Both the position numbers and the translations under genes were made by a program. A DNA stretch of 64,000 bases. It comes from BACL27 sp964203235. Its GTDB lineage: Bacteria > Actinomycetota > Acidimicrobiia > Acidimicrobiales > Ilumatobacteraceae. The DNA is taken from contig CAXNLE010000001.1 in the NCBI GenBank assembly GCA_964203235.1, positions 682,001 to 746,000 on the forward strand, written 5' to 3'. Below the pieces are notes generated by a model that saw only the letters and a list, made by a program, of their open reading frames with translations, made no database searches and was not told where the DNA came from. Shown one piece after another: positions 17,768 to 26,426 of this stretch (position 1 is its first letter; each line of letters begins with the position of its first letter).

Positions 17768-19321
17768 CTAAATCGCCCGACCTGAATTCTTCCAGTATTC
17801 ATCTTTAAGAATCCGTTTGTAAAGTTTGCCCGTCGGATGTCGGGGTAACTCTTCTCGAAAATCAATTGAACGTGGACATTTGAGATCGGCGAGCGACGCT
17901 CGGCAAAAAGTTTTTAATTCGCGTTCAAGTTCGGCGGCTTGCTCAGGCGTTGTCGGCATTTTCACCGGTTGCACGACGGCTTTAACTTCTTCTCCGAACT
18001 CATCGTTTGGCACACCAAAAACGGCAACATCCGCGACACTTGGGTGATTGATCAAAATGTTTTCAGCCTCTTGTGGATAGATGTTCACTCCACCTGAGAT
18101 GATCATAAAAGCTTTTCGATCCGTCAAATATAAAAAACTGTCGGCGTCAAGATAGCCAACGTCACCCAAAGTTGTCCAACCACGACCAAGTGGATCACGC
18201 GAACTTTTTGTTTTTTCTGGATCGTTGTGATATTCAAAATTGACTTTGCTTTCAAAATAGATTGTGCCTGATTCAAGAATTGGCAATTCGTTTCCAGAAT
18301 CGTCGCAAATATGAATCACCGCATTTATTGAAGTGCCGACAGTGCCAGGGTGTTTTAGCCACTGCTCCGAATTGCAATAAACGAACCCGTTACCTTCACT
18401 ACCGGCGTAGTACTCGTGAATCACTGGCCCCCACCAATCAATCATTTTCTGTTTTATCTCAGTCGGGCATGGTGCGGCAGCGTGAATGGCGCAACGCAGG
18501 CTGCTGGTGTCATGGCCGGTTCGCTTTGAGTCTTCAAGTTTGAGCATTCGAACGAACATCGTTGGAACAAGTTGCGAATGGGTGACCTTATATTTAGAAA
18601 TGAGTCTCAAATATTCTTCAGGATCAAAGTGCTCCATAATTATTGCCGTGCCACCAAGTCGCTGAGCAGTCATTGTGAAACGAAGTGGGGCGGCGTGATA
18701 CAGCGGGGCAGGTGAAAGATAAGTGGTCGTATTGTCCATCTCGAAAAGCATCTGACACAAAGTCGAGAGACCAGTTGGCGTGCCGAGTTGAGTCATTGCC
18801 AAACCGAGTTTGATTCCTTTGGGTCGACCTGTCGTGCCACTTGAGTAGAGCATGTCGACACCGTCAATGCGATTTGGTAAATCTTCGGTTGATGCGTTTT
18901 CAACTGCTTGTTCAAAAGAGTCGAAATTAGAAATAGTGCCATCAAGCATGAGGCGCAGCGTCACGTTCGGTGTAGTTTTTGCAATTTCGAGCGCCTGATC
19001 AGATTTATACTTGCTCGTGATAAACGCTTTGGCGCCGCAATCATTGATTATGTAACTCAGTTCGTCGGTAGTTAGTCGTGAAGAACACGCGGTGTAAATC
19101 AACCCTGCATAGTGGCATCCCCATAAAATCTCAAAATATCTTGGATGATTTTCTAGGCAGAAAGCTATGTGGTCGCCCACGTTAAGCCCGGCGTCGCGCA
19201 AAACATGGCTCAGTGCATTGGCTCGCGCATTGAGTTCAGCAAATGTTGTGATCTCTCCAGTTGAAGCCATGATTACCGCAGGACGGTCGGGCGTTTGCAT
19301 TGCTACTGATCCAGGAAACAT
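17768..19321 (-). CDS. Acyl-CoA synthetase (AMP-forming, fatty-acid/aromatic type)
   Basis: A 517-residue ANL-superfamily ligase that activates a carboxylate via acyl-AMP to acyl-CoA. The ATP-binding P-loop is YSSGTTGRPKGI (about residues 162-173); YYAGSEGNG is the A5 motif; WTTLGDVGYLD and the hinge LTDRKAFMIISGG follow; the C-terminal catalytic Lys is in PTGKLYKR. Substrate not readable. It is probably the first gene of its transcript: TAGTTT is 6 bases before the ATG. An acyl-CoA dehydrogenase lies 0.8 kb away on the other strand, compatible with a fatty-acid role. Confidence 0.9.
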   Translation of the reverse strand: MFPGSVAMQTPDRPAVIMASTGEITTFAELNARANALSHVLRDAGLNVGDHIAFCLENHPRYFEILWGCHYAGLIYTACSSRLTTDELSYIINDCGAKAFITSKYKSDQALEIAKTTPNVTLRLMLDGTISNFDSFEQAVENASTEDLPNRIDGVDMLYSSGTTGRPKGIKLGLAMTQLGTPTGLSTLCQMLFEMDNTTTYLSPAPLYHAAPLRFTMTAQRLGGTAIIMEHFDPEEYLRLISKYKVTHSQLVPTMFVRMLKLEDSKRTGHDTSSLRCAIHAAAPCPTEIKQKMIDWWGPVIHEYYAGSEGNGFVYCNSEQWLKHPGTVGTSINAVIHICDDSGNELPILESGTIYFESKVNFEYHNDPEKTKSSRDPLGRGWTTLGDVGYLDADSFLYLTDRKAFMIISGGVNIYPQEAENILINHPSVADVAVFGVPNDEFGEEVKAVVQPVKMPTTPEQAAELERELKTFCRASLADLKCPRSIDFREELPRHPTGKLYKRILKDEYWKNSGRAI

Positions 19322-19327
19322 AAAAGC

Positions 19328-19333
19328 AAACTA
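19328..19333 (-). promoter_or_regulatory. -10 box of leaderless acyl-CoA synthetase gene
   Basis: TAGTTT on the minus strand, 6 bases, ATG 19321. Confidence 0.5.
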
Positions 19334-19396
19334 CTCAATGCAGGTTAAAAAGCAACAATCAGAAAATATTGTGAACTACGCGGTTGACTTGTTGAT

Positions 19397-20071
19397 GTGA
19401 ATAACACAGAAGCTTTCAGGGCAATTGTTGAAAATACGACTGAGGATCTGCCGTTGGATCGTGCCGTGGCATTGATCGCGGGGATTGCAAACGAAAGTGT
19501 TTTGCCCGCAGAAATATTGAACAAATTTGATGAATTGGCGGCGGCGTGTGACACTAAGTCGGTTTTGGGCTTAATGAAGTTTCTTTTTGGTCCTGGCAAA
19601 TTTGCAGGCAACACGATGAACTTTCAAGACCCCGCTAATTCGTTGTTTGACAGTGTGCTTATTCGCAGATTAGGTATACCGATCTCATTAAGTGCCTTGG
19701 CGATTGAGATCGCGAAACGCAAAGATTTTGATTTACTACCTATTGGCATGCCAGGAAACTTTCTCGTGCAAAGCAGCAACGACGATGATCAATATTTTGA
19801 CCCATTTCGAGGAGCGGATCCGCTGAGTTCTCGAGAGTGTGCTGACTTATTTCTCAATCTCAATCCTCGGGCTCTATGGAGCGATAGTTATCTTCAACCG
19901 GTAACGAATCGAGCGGTAATCATCAGAATGTTGACGAATCTTAAAATGATCTATATACAAACGAACAATACTGTCGGGTTGCGTTGGGTGATGAGATTGC
20001 GTCTAATGTTTCAAGAGGTCGCAGTTTTAGAAAATGATCAGTGGGCACGGCTGATGAGATCTACAAACTAA
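19397..20071 (+). CDS. SirB1-family (transglutaminase-like fold) protein
   Basis: A 224-residue protein matching the SirB1/UPF0162 pattern: N-terminal helical part, then NSLFDSVLIRRLGIPISLSALAIEIAKR shown by its RRLGIPISLS core (about residues 90-99), then GMPGNFLV and the YFDPFRG segment. The fold is related to transglutaminase-like cysteine enzymes, but the catalytic Cys is usually absent in this family and I see none in the core here. Role unknown. GTG start; no clear SD or -10/N6 arrangement. Confidence 0.78.
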   Translation: MNNTEAFRAIVENTTEDLPLDRAVALIAGIANESVLPAEILNKFDELAAACDTKSVLGLMKFLFGPGKFAGNTMNFQDPANSLFDSVLIRRLGIPISLSALAIEIAKRKDFDLLPIGMPGNFLVQSSNDDDQYFDPFRGADPLSSRECADLFLNLNPRALWSDSYLQPVTNRAVIIRMLTNLKMIYIQTNNTVGLRWVMRLRLMFQEVAVLENDQWARLMRSTN

Positions 20072-20111
20072 AACTGATTTAAATTAACGACAAGAATAGT
20101 TAAGGGGTTTT

Positions 20112-21317
20112 ATGACTACAACCGAAGTAGAGACGATTATTTCGGATATTGAAGTTCAGCGATGTGTAGACAAGTTGATCATCGACTATCCACCCAGTTC
20201 GACTTCAGCGACCAAATTTCTCGGTGCGCAATTTGATGCGGGGCTGGCGTGGGTACATTTCGCGGTAGGTAGTGGCGGTCTAAACGCGTCGCCAAAGCAC
20301 CAAAAAATCGTTAACGAAGCAATCTCCGCAGCGGGTGGGCCATCAAGTTATATGCGCAACCCAATCGGGTACGGAATGTGTGCGCCAACTATTTCGCAAT
20401 GGGGTACCCAAGAGCAAGTAAAAAAATATATGCGACCGTTATTTACGGGTGAAGAGATTTGGTGTCAGTTATTTTCTGAGCCAGGATCTGGGTCTGACTT
20501 TGCAGGATTATCCGCAAAGGGTGTGCGCGATGGCGAAGAATGGTTGATCAATGGACAAAAGGTATGGACGACTCTTGCTCATTTATCGAAATGGGGTTTG
20601 TTGGTTGTTAGAACCGATGCGCAGGCTGTGAAACATGCAGGGCTCACCGCGGTGATAGTTGATATGCAATCGCCCGGAGTCGAAGTGCGACCGCTGCGTC
20701 AGATAACTGGCGAGGCAGAATTTAATGAAGTTTATTTTACCGATGTTCGTGTTTCAGTAAACGAAACTCTGGGCAAAGCCGGAGACGGTTGGCGTGTCAG
20801 TTTGACGACTCTGATGAATGAGCGAGTAGCGATTGGTGGTGCGATACCGCGAAAGGCAACTGGCCCGATTCGTGAAGCAGTGAAGTTGTGGCAGGCCTTG
20901 CCTAAAGATCAAAAGTCAAGTGCGACGCAAGATCATTTGATGAAGTTGTGGATTAAAGCAGAGGTCTTGCGGCTCACAAATATTCGCGCAGGTCAGAACC
21001 GTCGGATGGGAACGCCAGGGCCGGAGGGCTCAATTGGCAAAGTTGCCAGTGCTGAACTCAATAAAGACACCTATGAGTTTTGCGTCGATCTATTGGGTGC
21101 AAATGGAATGCTCTACGGAAGTTACGCACTAGTTCGCCCAGAGACAGCGATGAGTTTCGACTCAGTGCCAAAGGCGTTTCTCAGAAGTCGCGCCAACAGC
21201 ATCGAGGGTGGCACAACCGAAGTGATGAAAAACATTTTGGGTGAGCGAATTTTAGGTCTGCCAGGTGATGTACGTGTTGATCGCGATAAGCCCTGGCACG
21301 AAGTGCCCAGAAATTAG
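20112..21317 (+). CDS. Acyl-CoA dehydrogenase
   Basis: A 401-residue FAD enzyme for alpha-beta dehydrogenation of acyl-CoA. Landmarks: LFSEPGSGSDFAGL (about residues 120-133, flavin-binding), NGQKVWTTLAHLSKWGLL (about 147-164), FTDVRV, and the C-terminal IEGGTTEVMKNILGERILGLP with the usual ARM-helix pattern. ATG follows an AAGGGG Shine-Dalgarno at 20102-20107. The stop codon lies inside the first partial copy of a tandem repeat. Substrate class (short or branched chain) is not readable. Confidence 0.92.
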   Translation: MTTTEVETIISDIEVQRCVDKLIIDYPPSSTSATKFLGAQFDAGLAWVHFAVGSGGLNASPKHQKIVNEAISAAGGPSSYMRNPIGYGMCAPTISQWGTQEQVKKYMRPLFTGEEIWCQLFSEPGSGSDFAGLSAKGVRDGEEWLINGQKVWTTLAHLSKWGLLVVRTDAQAVKHAGLTAVIVDMQSPGVEVRPLRQITGEAEFNEVYFTDVRVSVNETLGKAGDGWRVSLTTLMNERVAIGGAIPRKATGPIREAVKLWQALPKDQKSSATQDHLMKLWIKAEVLRLTNIRAGQNRRMGTPGPEGSIGKVASAELNKDTYEFCVDLLGANGMLYGSYALVRPETAMSFDSVPKAFLRSRANSIEGGTTEVMKNILGERILGLPGDVRVDRDKPWHEVPRN

Positions 21318-21420
21318 CGCACGAAATTAGCGCACGAAATTAGCGCACGAAATTAGCGCACGAAATTAGCGCACGAAATTAGCGCACGAAATTAGCGCAC
21401 GAAATTAGCGCTCGAAACTA
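21311..21420. repeat. Tandem 13-bp repeat, eight copies
   Basis: Unit GCGCACGAAATTA repeats seven times without error from 21317 to 21407, followed by one degenerate copy (GCGCTCGAAACTA, 21408-21420); a partial copy AAATTA at 21311-21316 lies in the last codons of the acyl-CoA dehydrogenase gene. It fills the gap between two convergent genes. The exact identity suggests recent slippage expansion. Confidence 0.97.
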
Positions 21421-21429
21421 GCGAAAACT

Positions 21430-22467
21430 TTAATTCGCAAGCAGTGACAGAACTGTGCTTGCAGCGGTTTTTTTATCGTCAACAATTCGCCGTGACGCGA
21501 AAGATCCGCCGAGCATTGTCGTTGCAACGAGTTCAATACTTGATTGCAATTGACGAATATGTCTTGGCGGTGGAAAGTATTCGTCTTCTTGGGCGATTTT
21601 TATTTCGCGAACACCCTTGGTCGGTGCAAGTACACGAATTATTTCTGCGACAAGTTCTTCAGGTGCCGAGGCTCCGGCAGTCACACCTACCGTGCCTGAA
21701 AAACTTTTTGGAAGTTCACTTGCATCGTTGACACGGTAAACATTTTTGCAACCAACATCTTTAGCAAGTTTTTCAAGCGCACGTGTATTAGACGAATTGT
21801 CTGATCCGATGACGATTATCGCGTCGCACTCGCGAGCGATCTGCATTAACGCGCCTTGCCTATTCGTCGTGGCGAAGCAAAGATCACTCTTACCTGGCGA
21901 CCAGACTTGTGGGTACTTAAGTCTCACAGCGTCGGCGACATCCTTCCAGTCGCGATGTGACAGAGTTGTTTGAGCGAGAATCGCGACAGGTTCGTTAAAT
22001 TGTTCGAGCGCATCAACCTCGGCCAAGGTTTCAACACGAGAAATTGAATCAGGTGCGACTGCCATAGTGCCGACGGCTTCTTCGTGTCCATCGTGACCGA
22101 TATAAACGATTCTGTAACCCTTATTCGCTCGAGTTTTAACTTCGTGGTGAACCTTGGTCACCAGCGGACAAACAGAATCAACGACATAGCTACCAAGTTC
22201 GCGAGCGGCTGCCACTACTTGCGGTGCAGACCCGTGTGCTGAAAGCATTATCGGTCGACCTTTTGGTATCTGAGCAAGGTCATCGACGAAAACAACACCC
22301 AGACTTTTGAAACGATCTACGACGATTTTGTTATGAACGATCTCGTGGTAACAGTAGACAGGTTCATCAAATGTGCGAACCATCCACGCCAATGCTTTGA
22401 TCGCCATTTCGACTCCGGCACAAAAACCGCGAGGTGACGCAAGGATAACTTCGTCGACGTTATTCAC
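21430..22467 (-). CDS. ispH: 4-hydroxy-3-methylbut-2-enyl diphosphate reductase
   Basis: Last enzyme of the MEP isoprenoid pathway, a [4Fe-4S] protein making IPP and DMAPP. The three cluster Cys occur in ASPRGFCAGVEMA, DSVCPLVTKVHHE and KSDLCFATTNRQ; the HEIVHNK and VGVTAGASAPEEL motifs are also present. The open frame extends to 22563, but that overlaps der; GTG 22467, just before the conserved VDEVILASPRGFCAGV, is the likely start and leaves a 43-bp divergent gap. The protein is then 345 residues, a normal size. Confidence 0.95.
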   Translation of the reverse strand: MNNVDEVILASPRGFCAGVEMAIKALAWMVRTFDEPVYCYHEIVHNKIVVDRFKSLGVVFVDDLAQIPKGRPIMLSAHGSAPQVVAAARELGSYVVDSVCPLVTKVHHEVKTRANKGYRIVYIGHDGHEEAVGTMAVAPDSISRVETLAEVDALEQFNEPVAILAQTTLSHRDWKDVADAVRLKYPQVWSPGKSDLCFATTNRQGALMQIARECDAIIVIGSDNSSNTRALEKLAKDVGCKNVYRVNDASELPKSFSGTVGVTAGASAPEELVAEIIRVLAPTKGVREIKIAQEDEYFPPPRHIRQLQSSIELVATTMLGGSFASRRIVDDKKTAASTVLSLLAN

Positions 22468-22498
22468 AGCTACGAAGAATACCTTGTCATTGCAACGG

Positions 22499-22504
22499 TA
22501 AACT
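22499..22504 (+). promoter_or_regulatory. -10 box of leaderless der promoter
   Basis: TAAACT, 6 bases, GTG 22511. An in-frame TAA at 22499 prevents any earlier start. Confidence 0.55.
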
Positions 22505-22510
22505 GCACGC

Positions 22511-23842
22511 GTGACAACATCCCTAGCAACAGTTGTCATTGTAGGGCGACCAAATGTTGGCAAAAGTACTTTGTTTAATCGCTTTATGGGCTCTCAAGTG
22601 GCGATTGTTCAAGACACGCCTGGGGTAACCCGCGACAGATTTGAGCGTCAAGTTGAGTGGCAAGGGCGTCATTTCAATGTTGTCGACACGGGTGGATGGA
22701 TGCCTGGCGGTACTGAACTTGACGGCAAAGTTAGTCGCCAAGTTGAATCGGCCGTGAAAGAAGCGGATCTCGTGTTGTTTGTTGTTGATTCGACTGTCGG
22801 TGTTTTAGATGATGATCAAGCAATTGCAAAGTGGCTGCGCACAAGCGGCAAAGAAGTCTTGGTTGTCTCAAATAAAGTTGACACAGATAAACGCGAGTTC
22901 GACAAATGGGAGTTTCTCTCACTTGGTCTCGGCGATCCGTTTCCGGTTTCGGCACTGCATGGACGTAAAGCCGGCGATGTTTTGGATGAAATTTTAATTC
23001 GTGTTCCGCGACGAGATGGTGATGACGAAGTCGAAGTAGAAATTGAGCGACAAGGCCCAAATCGAACGCCTGGTATTCCGCGTGTCTCGATAGTTGGTCG
23101 ACCGAATGTTGGCAAGAGCACACTTTTCAATCGCCTCGTCGGGCAAGATCGTGCAGTCGTCCATGACATGCCTGGTACAACACGTGACTCAATAGACACG
23201 GTTGTCGAAACACCAGACGGTCCAATGATGTTTGTTGACACCGCCGGAATGCGCAGACGAAGTCGTGTTGATGAATCAACTGAGTATTACTCGTTTGTTC
23301 GTGCGTTGCGAGCCGTAGACGAGTCAGATATTGCGTTACTCGTGATAGATGCAACCGAAGGTATTACGAGTCAAGATCAAAGACTCGCAGAACGAATTGA
23401 TGCATCCGGTAGCCCTGTGGTCGTAGTTCTAAATAAGTGGGAGATGCTCAATGCGGATGAGCGTGCCGAAATAGATATTGAGATTGGTCGTAAATTATTT
23501 TTCGTTGGCGATGCACCAGTATTGAAGATGTCAGCGTTAACTGGCAAGGGTGTGCAGAAACTACGACCAGTGTTGCAAGATTCAATTGAGCAATATCATC
23601 GTCGCGTGCCAACTCGTGATGTCAACAGGGTGATAGCGCGTGCGCAACAACAGCAACCAGCCCCAAGTGGTGGTCGAGTGTTGTATGCACTACAAGGTGC
23701 ATCTGATCCGCCGACGTTTACTTTGTTTGTTAATAAAGAGTTGCCCCCAACATATTTGCGATATCTTGAGCGATCAATTCGAGAAGGTTTTGAATTCGGT
23801 TCGGTGCCGATCAAAATTCGTGTACGCAAGCGGGCAGAGTAG
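22511..23842 (+). CDS. der: Ribosome-biogenesis GTPase Der (EngA)
   Basis: Essential double GTPase needed for 50S assembly. Two G domains, each with GRPNVGKSTLFNR (about residues 12 and 196), DTPGVTRD / DMPGTTRD switch regions, VDTGG / VDTAGM and NKVD / NKWE motifs, then a C-terminal KH-like domain (about residues 350-443). Length 443 matches the family. GTG is the first possible start after an in-frame stop and has no Shine-Dalgarno, agreeing with a leaderless transcript. The small zinc-ribbon gene follows 6 bp after the stop. Confidence 0.97.
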   Translation: MTTSLATVVIVGRPNVGKSTLFNRFMGSQVAIVQDTPGVTRDRFERQVEWQGRHFNVVDTGGWMPGGTELDGKVSRQVESAVKEADLVLFVVDSTVGVLDDDQAIAKWLRTSGKEVLVVSNKVDTDKREFDKWEFLSLGLGDPFPVSALHGRKAGDVLDEILIRVPRRDGDDEVEVEIERQGPNRTPGIPRVSIVGRPNVGKSTLFNRLVGQDRAVVHDMPGTTRDSIDTVVETPDGPMMFVDTAGMRRRSRVDESTEYYSFVRALRAVDESDIALLVIDATEGITSQDQRLAERIDASGSPVVVVLNKWEMLNADERAEIDIEIGRKLFFVGDAPVLKMSALTGKGVQKLRPVLQDSIEQYHRRVPTRDVNRVIARAQQQQPAPSGGRVLYALQGASDPPTFTLFVNKELPPTYLRYLERSIREGFEFGSVPIKIRVRKRAE

Positions 23843-23848
23843 CGATCG

Positions 23849-24100
23849 ATGCCTTGGTGTGAGCCTTGTGCAAAATATTTTGCTCCGACGGCGCTGACAA
23901 CTTCGGGTGACTGTCCGACTTGTGGGGTTCGCGCAACCTCCGCCGATATTCATGGTCGGGTAACGGCCAAAAATCTAGACCTTCGTGCTCTTGCAGCCGC
24001 TGGTGATCCGGGTTCAGAGAAAGTTCCTTGGCACTTTAAGTTGCTAGTCGTGTTGCTGGTGGCTTATTTGGGCTGGCGAGTTGTGTCGTTATTTATTTGA
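23849..24100 (+). CDS. Small zinc-ribbon membrane protein
   Basis: An 83-residue protein: two CxxC pairs (WCEPC at residues 3-7 and CPTC near 23-26) forming a likely zinc ribbon, a soluble middle, and one C-terminal hydrophobic helix (LLVVLLVAYLGWRVVSLFI). Starts 6 bp after der and probably shares its transcript. Similar small ribbon-plus-helix proteins occur next to der in related actinobacteria as far as I recall; function unknown. Confidence 0.75.
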   Translation: MPWCEPCAKYFAPTALTTSGDCPTCGVRATSADIHGRVTAKNLDLRALAAAGDPGSEKVPWHFKLLVVLLVAYLGWRVVSLFI

Positions 24101-24123
24101 GTTGCGTAGAGTAGGGAAGGTTG

Positions 24124-24198
24124 CGGGCTGTAGCGCAGCTTGGTTAGCGCGCTTGTCTGGGGGACAAGAGGTCGTGGGTTCAAATCCCGCCAGCCCGA
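24124..24198 (+). tRNA. tRNA-Pro (anticodon GGG)
   Basis: Full cloverleaf: acceptor CGGGCTG/CAGCCCG with discriminator A, D-arm GCGC/GCGC, anticodon arm CTTGT-CTGGGGG-ACAAG with anticodon GGG, T-arm GTGGG-TTCAAAT-CCCGC. CCA is not encoded. A TAGAGT at 24107-24112 could be the -10 box. Confidence 0.98.
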
Positions 24199-24247
24199 CA
24201 AGTTAGTAGTTACACGTTAAATTTAGTTAAATACAAAAAGGGGAATC

Positions 24248-25444
24248 ATGAAATTAGCCGATCGATTGAATCGTTTAGGTACAGAGACTGCCTTCGCTGT
24301 TGCAGCAACTGCGGCTGATTGGGTCTCAAAAGGTAATGAGGTTTTTCCATTTCATCTCGGTGATCTAAATCTTTCGACACCCGAAAATATCTCAGCCGCG
24401 ATGCACCGAGCAGTTGTCGAAGGCAAAACGGGTTACTGTCCGAATGCAGGCATTGCGCCATTACGTGCGGCGTTAGCCGAGAGTCTCGGGATGCAACGAA
24501 ACGTGTCGTTCTTGCCAGAAAATGTGGCGGTGCAACCTGGTGGTAAACCAGTAATTGGCAAATTTTTACGAAGTGTGATGAACCCTGGCGATGAAGTTCT
24601 GTATCCGAATCCAGGGTTTCCGATTTATGAAAGCCAAATCGAATTCAACGATGGCGTTGCCGTGCCGTACCGCTATCTCGATACCGCAAATGGTTTTCAA
24701 ATTGATTTGGATTACTTGGCTTCGAAAATTTCTTCGAAAACGAAAGCATTGATTCTAAATGATCAGCAAAATCCGCTGGCTGCCGAAATGACAGATTCGG
24801 AACGACAAGCACTCGCTGATTTGGCGATTAAACGTAATCTTTGGGTGCTTTCTGATGAGGCGTATTTTGATATCAGATATGCCGGCCAAAGCAAAAGCAT
24901 TGTCTCGTTGCCAGGAATGTTAGAAAGAACTGTCATTTTGTATACATTTTCGAAAAAGTTTGCAATGACAGGTTGGCGTTTGGGTGCCGCAATCGGCCCG
25001 AGAGAAATTGTCGATCGAATTTCGAAACTGAACACTAACGAAGAAAGTTGCACTACTCAGTTTGTGCAATGGGCTGGTGTTGAAGCAATTACGGGGGATC
25101 AGTCTGGCGCAAACGAATTGGTGCGAGTGCTCAAAACTCGCCGTGATGCAACAATCGCCGGAATTCAGACAGTTTCTGGGATGCGAGTGCACACGCCAAA
25201 TAGTGCCTTTTATGTATTTCCAGAAGTGACGGAAACAATGGCTCGTACTGGTCACGACGATGTAGCGAATTTTGCGATTGATGCATTACACAACTCTGGA
25301 ATGTCCTTTTGTACACGGAAACATTTCGGTCGCCCTGCTGACAATGAAAAGGGTAATTACATTCGACTTGCCTACAGCGGTATTAATAATCCGCAAATAG
25401 ATAAAGGCCTCGCGCGTCTTGCTGAATGGGTTAATTCAAAGTGA
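24248..25444 (+). CDS. Class I/II PLP-dependent aminotransferase
   Basis: A 398-residue fold-type I aminotransferase. The PLP-binding Lys is in YTFSKKFAMTGWRLGAAIG (about residues 235-253); the pyridine-contact Asp is in LSDEAYFDIRY, and the C-terminal substrate Arg lies in YIRLAYSG. ATG is preceded by AAAAAGGGG. It overlaps the following dehydrogenase gene (GTGA), implying a joint pathway, such as transamination of an amino acid to a keto acid that the dehydrogenase then reduces (serine/hydroxypyruvate or alanine/glyoxylate would fit); the exact donor is unknown. Confidence 0.88.
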   Translation: MKLADRLNRLGTETAFAVAATAADWVSKGNEVFPFHLGDLNLSTPENISAAMHRAVVEGKTGYCPNAGIAPLRAALAESLGMQRNVSFLPENVAVQPGGKPVIGKFLRSVMNPGDEVLYPNPGFPIYESQIEFNDGVAVPYRYLDTANGFQIDLDYLASKISSKTKALILNDQQNPLAAEMTDSERQALADLAIKRNLWVLSDEAYFDIRYAGQSKSIVSLPGMLERTVILYTFSKKFAMTGWRLGAAIGPREIVDRISKLNTNEESCTTQFVQWAGVEAITGDQSGANELVRVLKTRRDATIAGIQTVSGMRVHTPNSAFYVFPEVTETMARTGHDDVANFAIDALHNSGMSFCTRKHFGRPADNEKGNYIRLAYSGINNPQIDKGLARLAEWVNSK

Positions 25445-26412
25445 GTGCACGAATTGTTGTAACGGGCAAGATTCCGAGCGCTGGATTAAAGGAGTTGCAA
25501 GACGCTGGATTATCGCCGGTCACTTGGGATCATGATCGTCGGATAAATCGCGCCGAGTTACTTGAATTTGTTAAAGGTGCAGAAGTGTTGATCACATTAC
25601 TCACAGAAAAAGTTGATGATGAATTGCTTGATGCAGCGGGTTCGCAACTAAAGGGTGTCTGCAATGTTGCAGTTGGATATAACAACGTTGATGTTGCTGC
25701 TTGCACGCGCCGTAATGTGCGTGTAACGAACACGCCTGGCGTATTGACAGATGCAACTGCTGATATTGCGTTCGGTTTGATATTGATGGTGACGCGTCGT
25801 CTTGGTGAAGGTGAGCGACTAATTCGGAGTATCGAGCCTTGGCAGTGGGGGATGAACTTTATGCTCGGTGTCGGCATTCAAAATCGCCAACTTGGAATAA
25901 TCGGAATGGGTGCAATTGGTATCGCGACAGCGCGTCGCGCCAAAGCCTTTGGTATGACTATTGCATATTTCTCGCGATCTTCGATTGGCAAAGAGATCGC
26001 TGAAGAATTAAATGCGACACAGTTATCGCTTAACGACTTATTGGCTACTAGCGATGTTGTTTCGGTGCACTGCCCGTCAAATGAAGCGACACATCATTTA
26101 ATTGGCGCAGCTCAACTCAAGTTGATGAAGCAGACTGCGTTTTTGATCAATACGGCTCGTGGGCCGATCGTCAACGAGCAACAACTAGTCGACGCTCTTG
26201 ATGCTGGCGAAATTGCTGGTGCTGGTCTTGATGTTTTTGAATTTGAACCAAAAGTAAATGCTGGTTTGCTGAGTCGCGAAAATGTTGTGTTGATACCGCA
26301 TCTAGGCTCAGCCACACAAGAAACTCGAGCGGCAATGGCGACCTTGGCAGCGACGAACGCGATTGCAATTAGTAAAGATCAAAATCCACCAACACCAGTA
26401 AATGCAAAATAG
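25441..26412 (+). CDS. D-2-hydroxyacid dehydrogenase (glyoxylate/hydroxypyruvate reductase-like)
   Basis: A 323-residue NAD(P)-dependent reductase. The Rossmann motif GIIGMGAIGIATARRAKAFG, the substrate Arg in NTARGPIVNEQQL, the Glu in FEFEPKVNAGLL and the catalytic His in LIPHLGSAT are all where the family has them. GyaR-type glyoxylate or hydroxypyruvate reduction is the most likely activity. The start overlaps the aminotransferase stop by four bases, so the pair is co-translated. Confidence 0.9.
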   Translation: MSARIVVTGKIPSAGLKELQDAGLSPVTWDHDRRINRAELLEFVKGAEVLITLLTEKVDDELLDAAGSQLKGVCNVAVGYNNVDVAACTRRNVRVTNTPGVLTDATADIAFGLILMVTRRLGEGERLIRSIEPWQWGMNFMLGVGIQNRQLGIIGMGAIGIATARRAKAFGMTIAYFSRSSIGKEIAEELNATQLSLNDLLATSDVVSVHCPSNEATHHLIGAAQLKLMKQTAFLINTARGPIVNEQQLVDALDAGEIAGAGLDVFEFEPKVNAGLLSRENVVLIPHLGSATQETRAAMATLAATNAIAISKDQNPPTPVNAK

Positions 26413-26426
26413 TTAAACAATTTTTT

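Noticed and set aside
21311..21420. CRISPR array
   Set aside because: Units are 13 bp and contiguous, with no spacers and no cas genes; this is a simple tandem repeat.
22468..22563. Longer ispH starting at ATG 22563 or 22539
   Set aside because: It would overlap the der coding start by up to 53 bp and adds residues not found in IspH; GTG 22467 precedes the conserved N-terminus.
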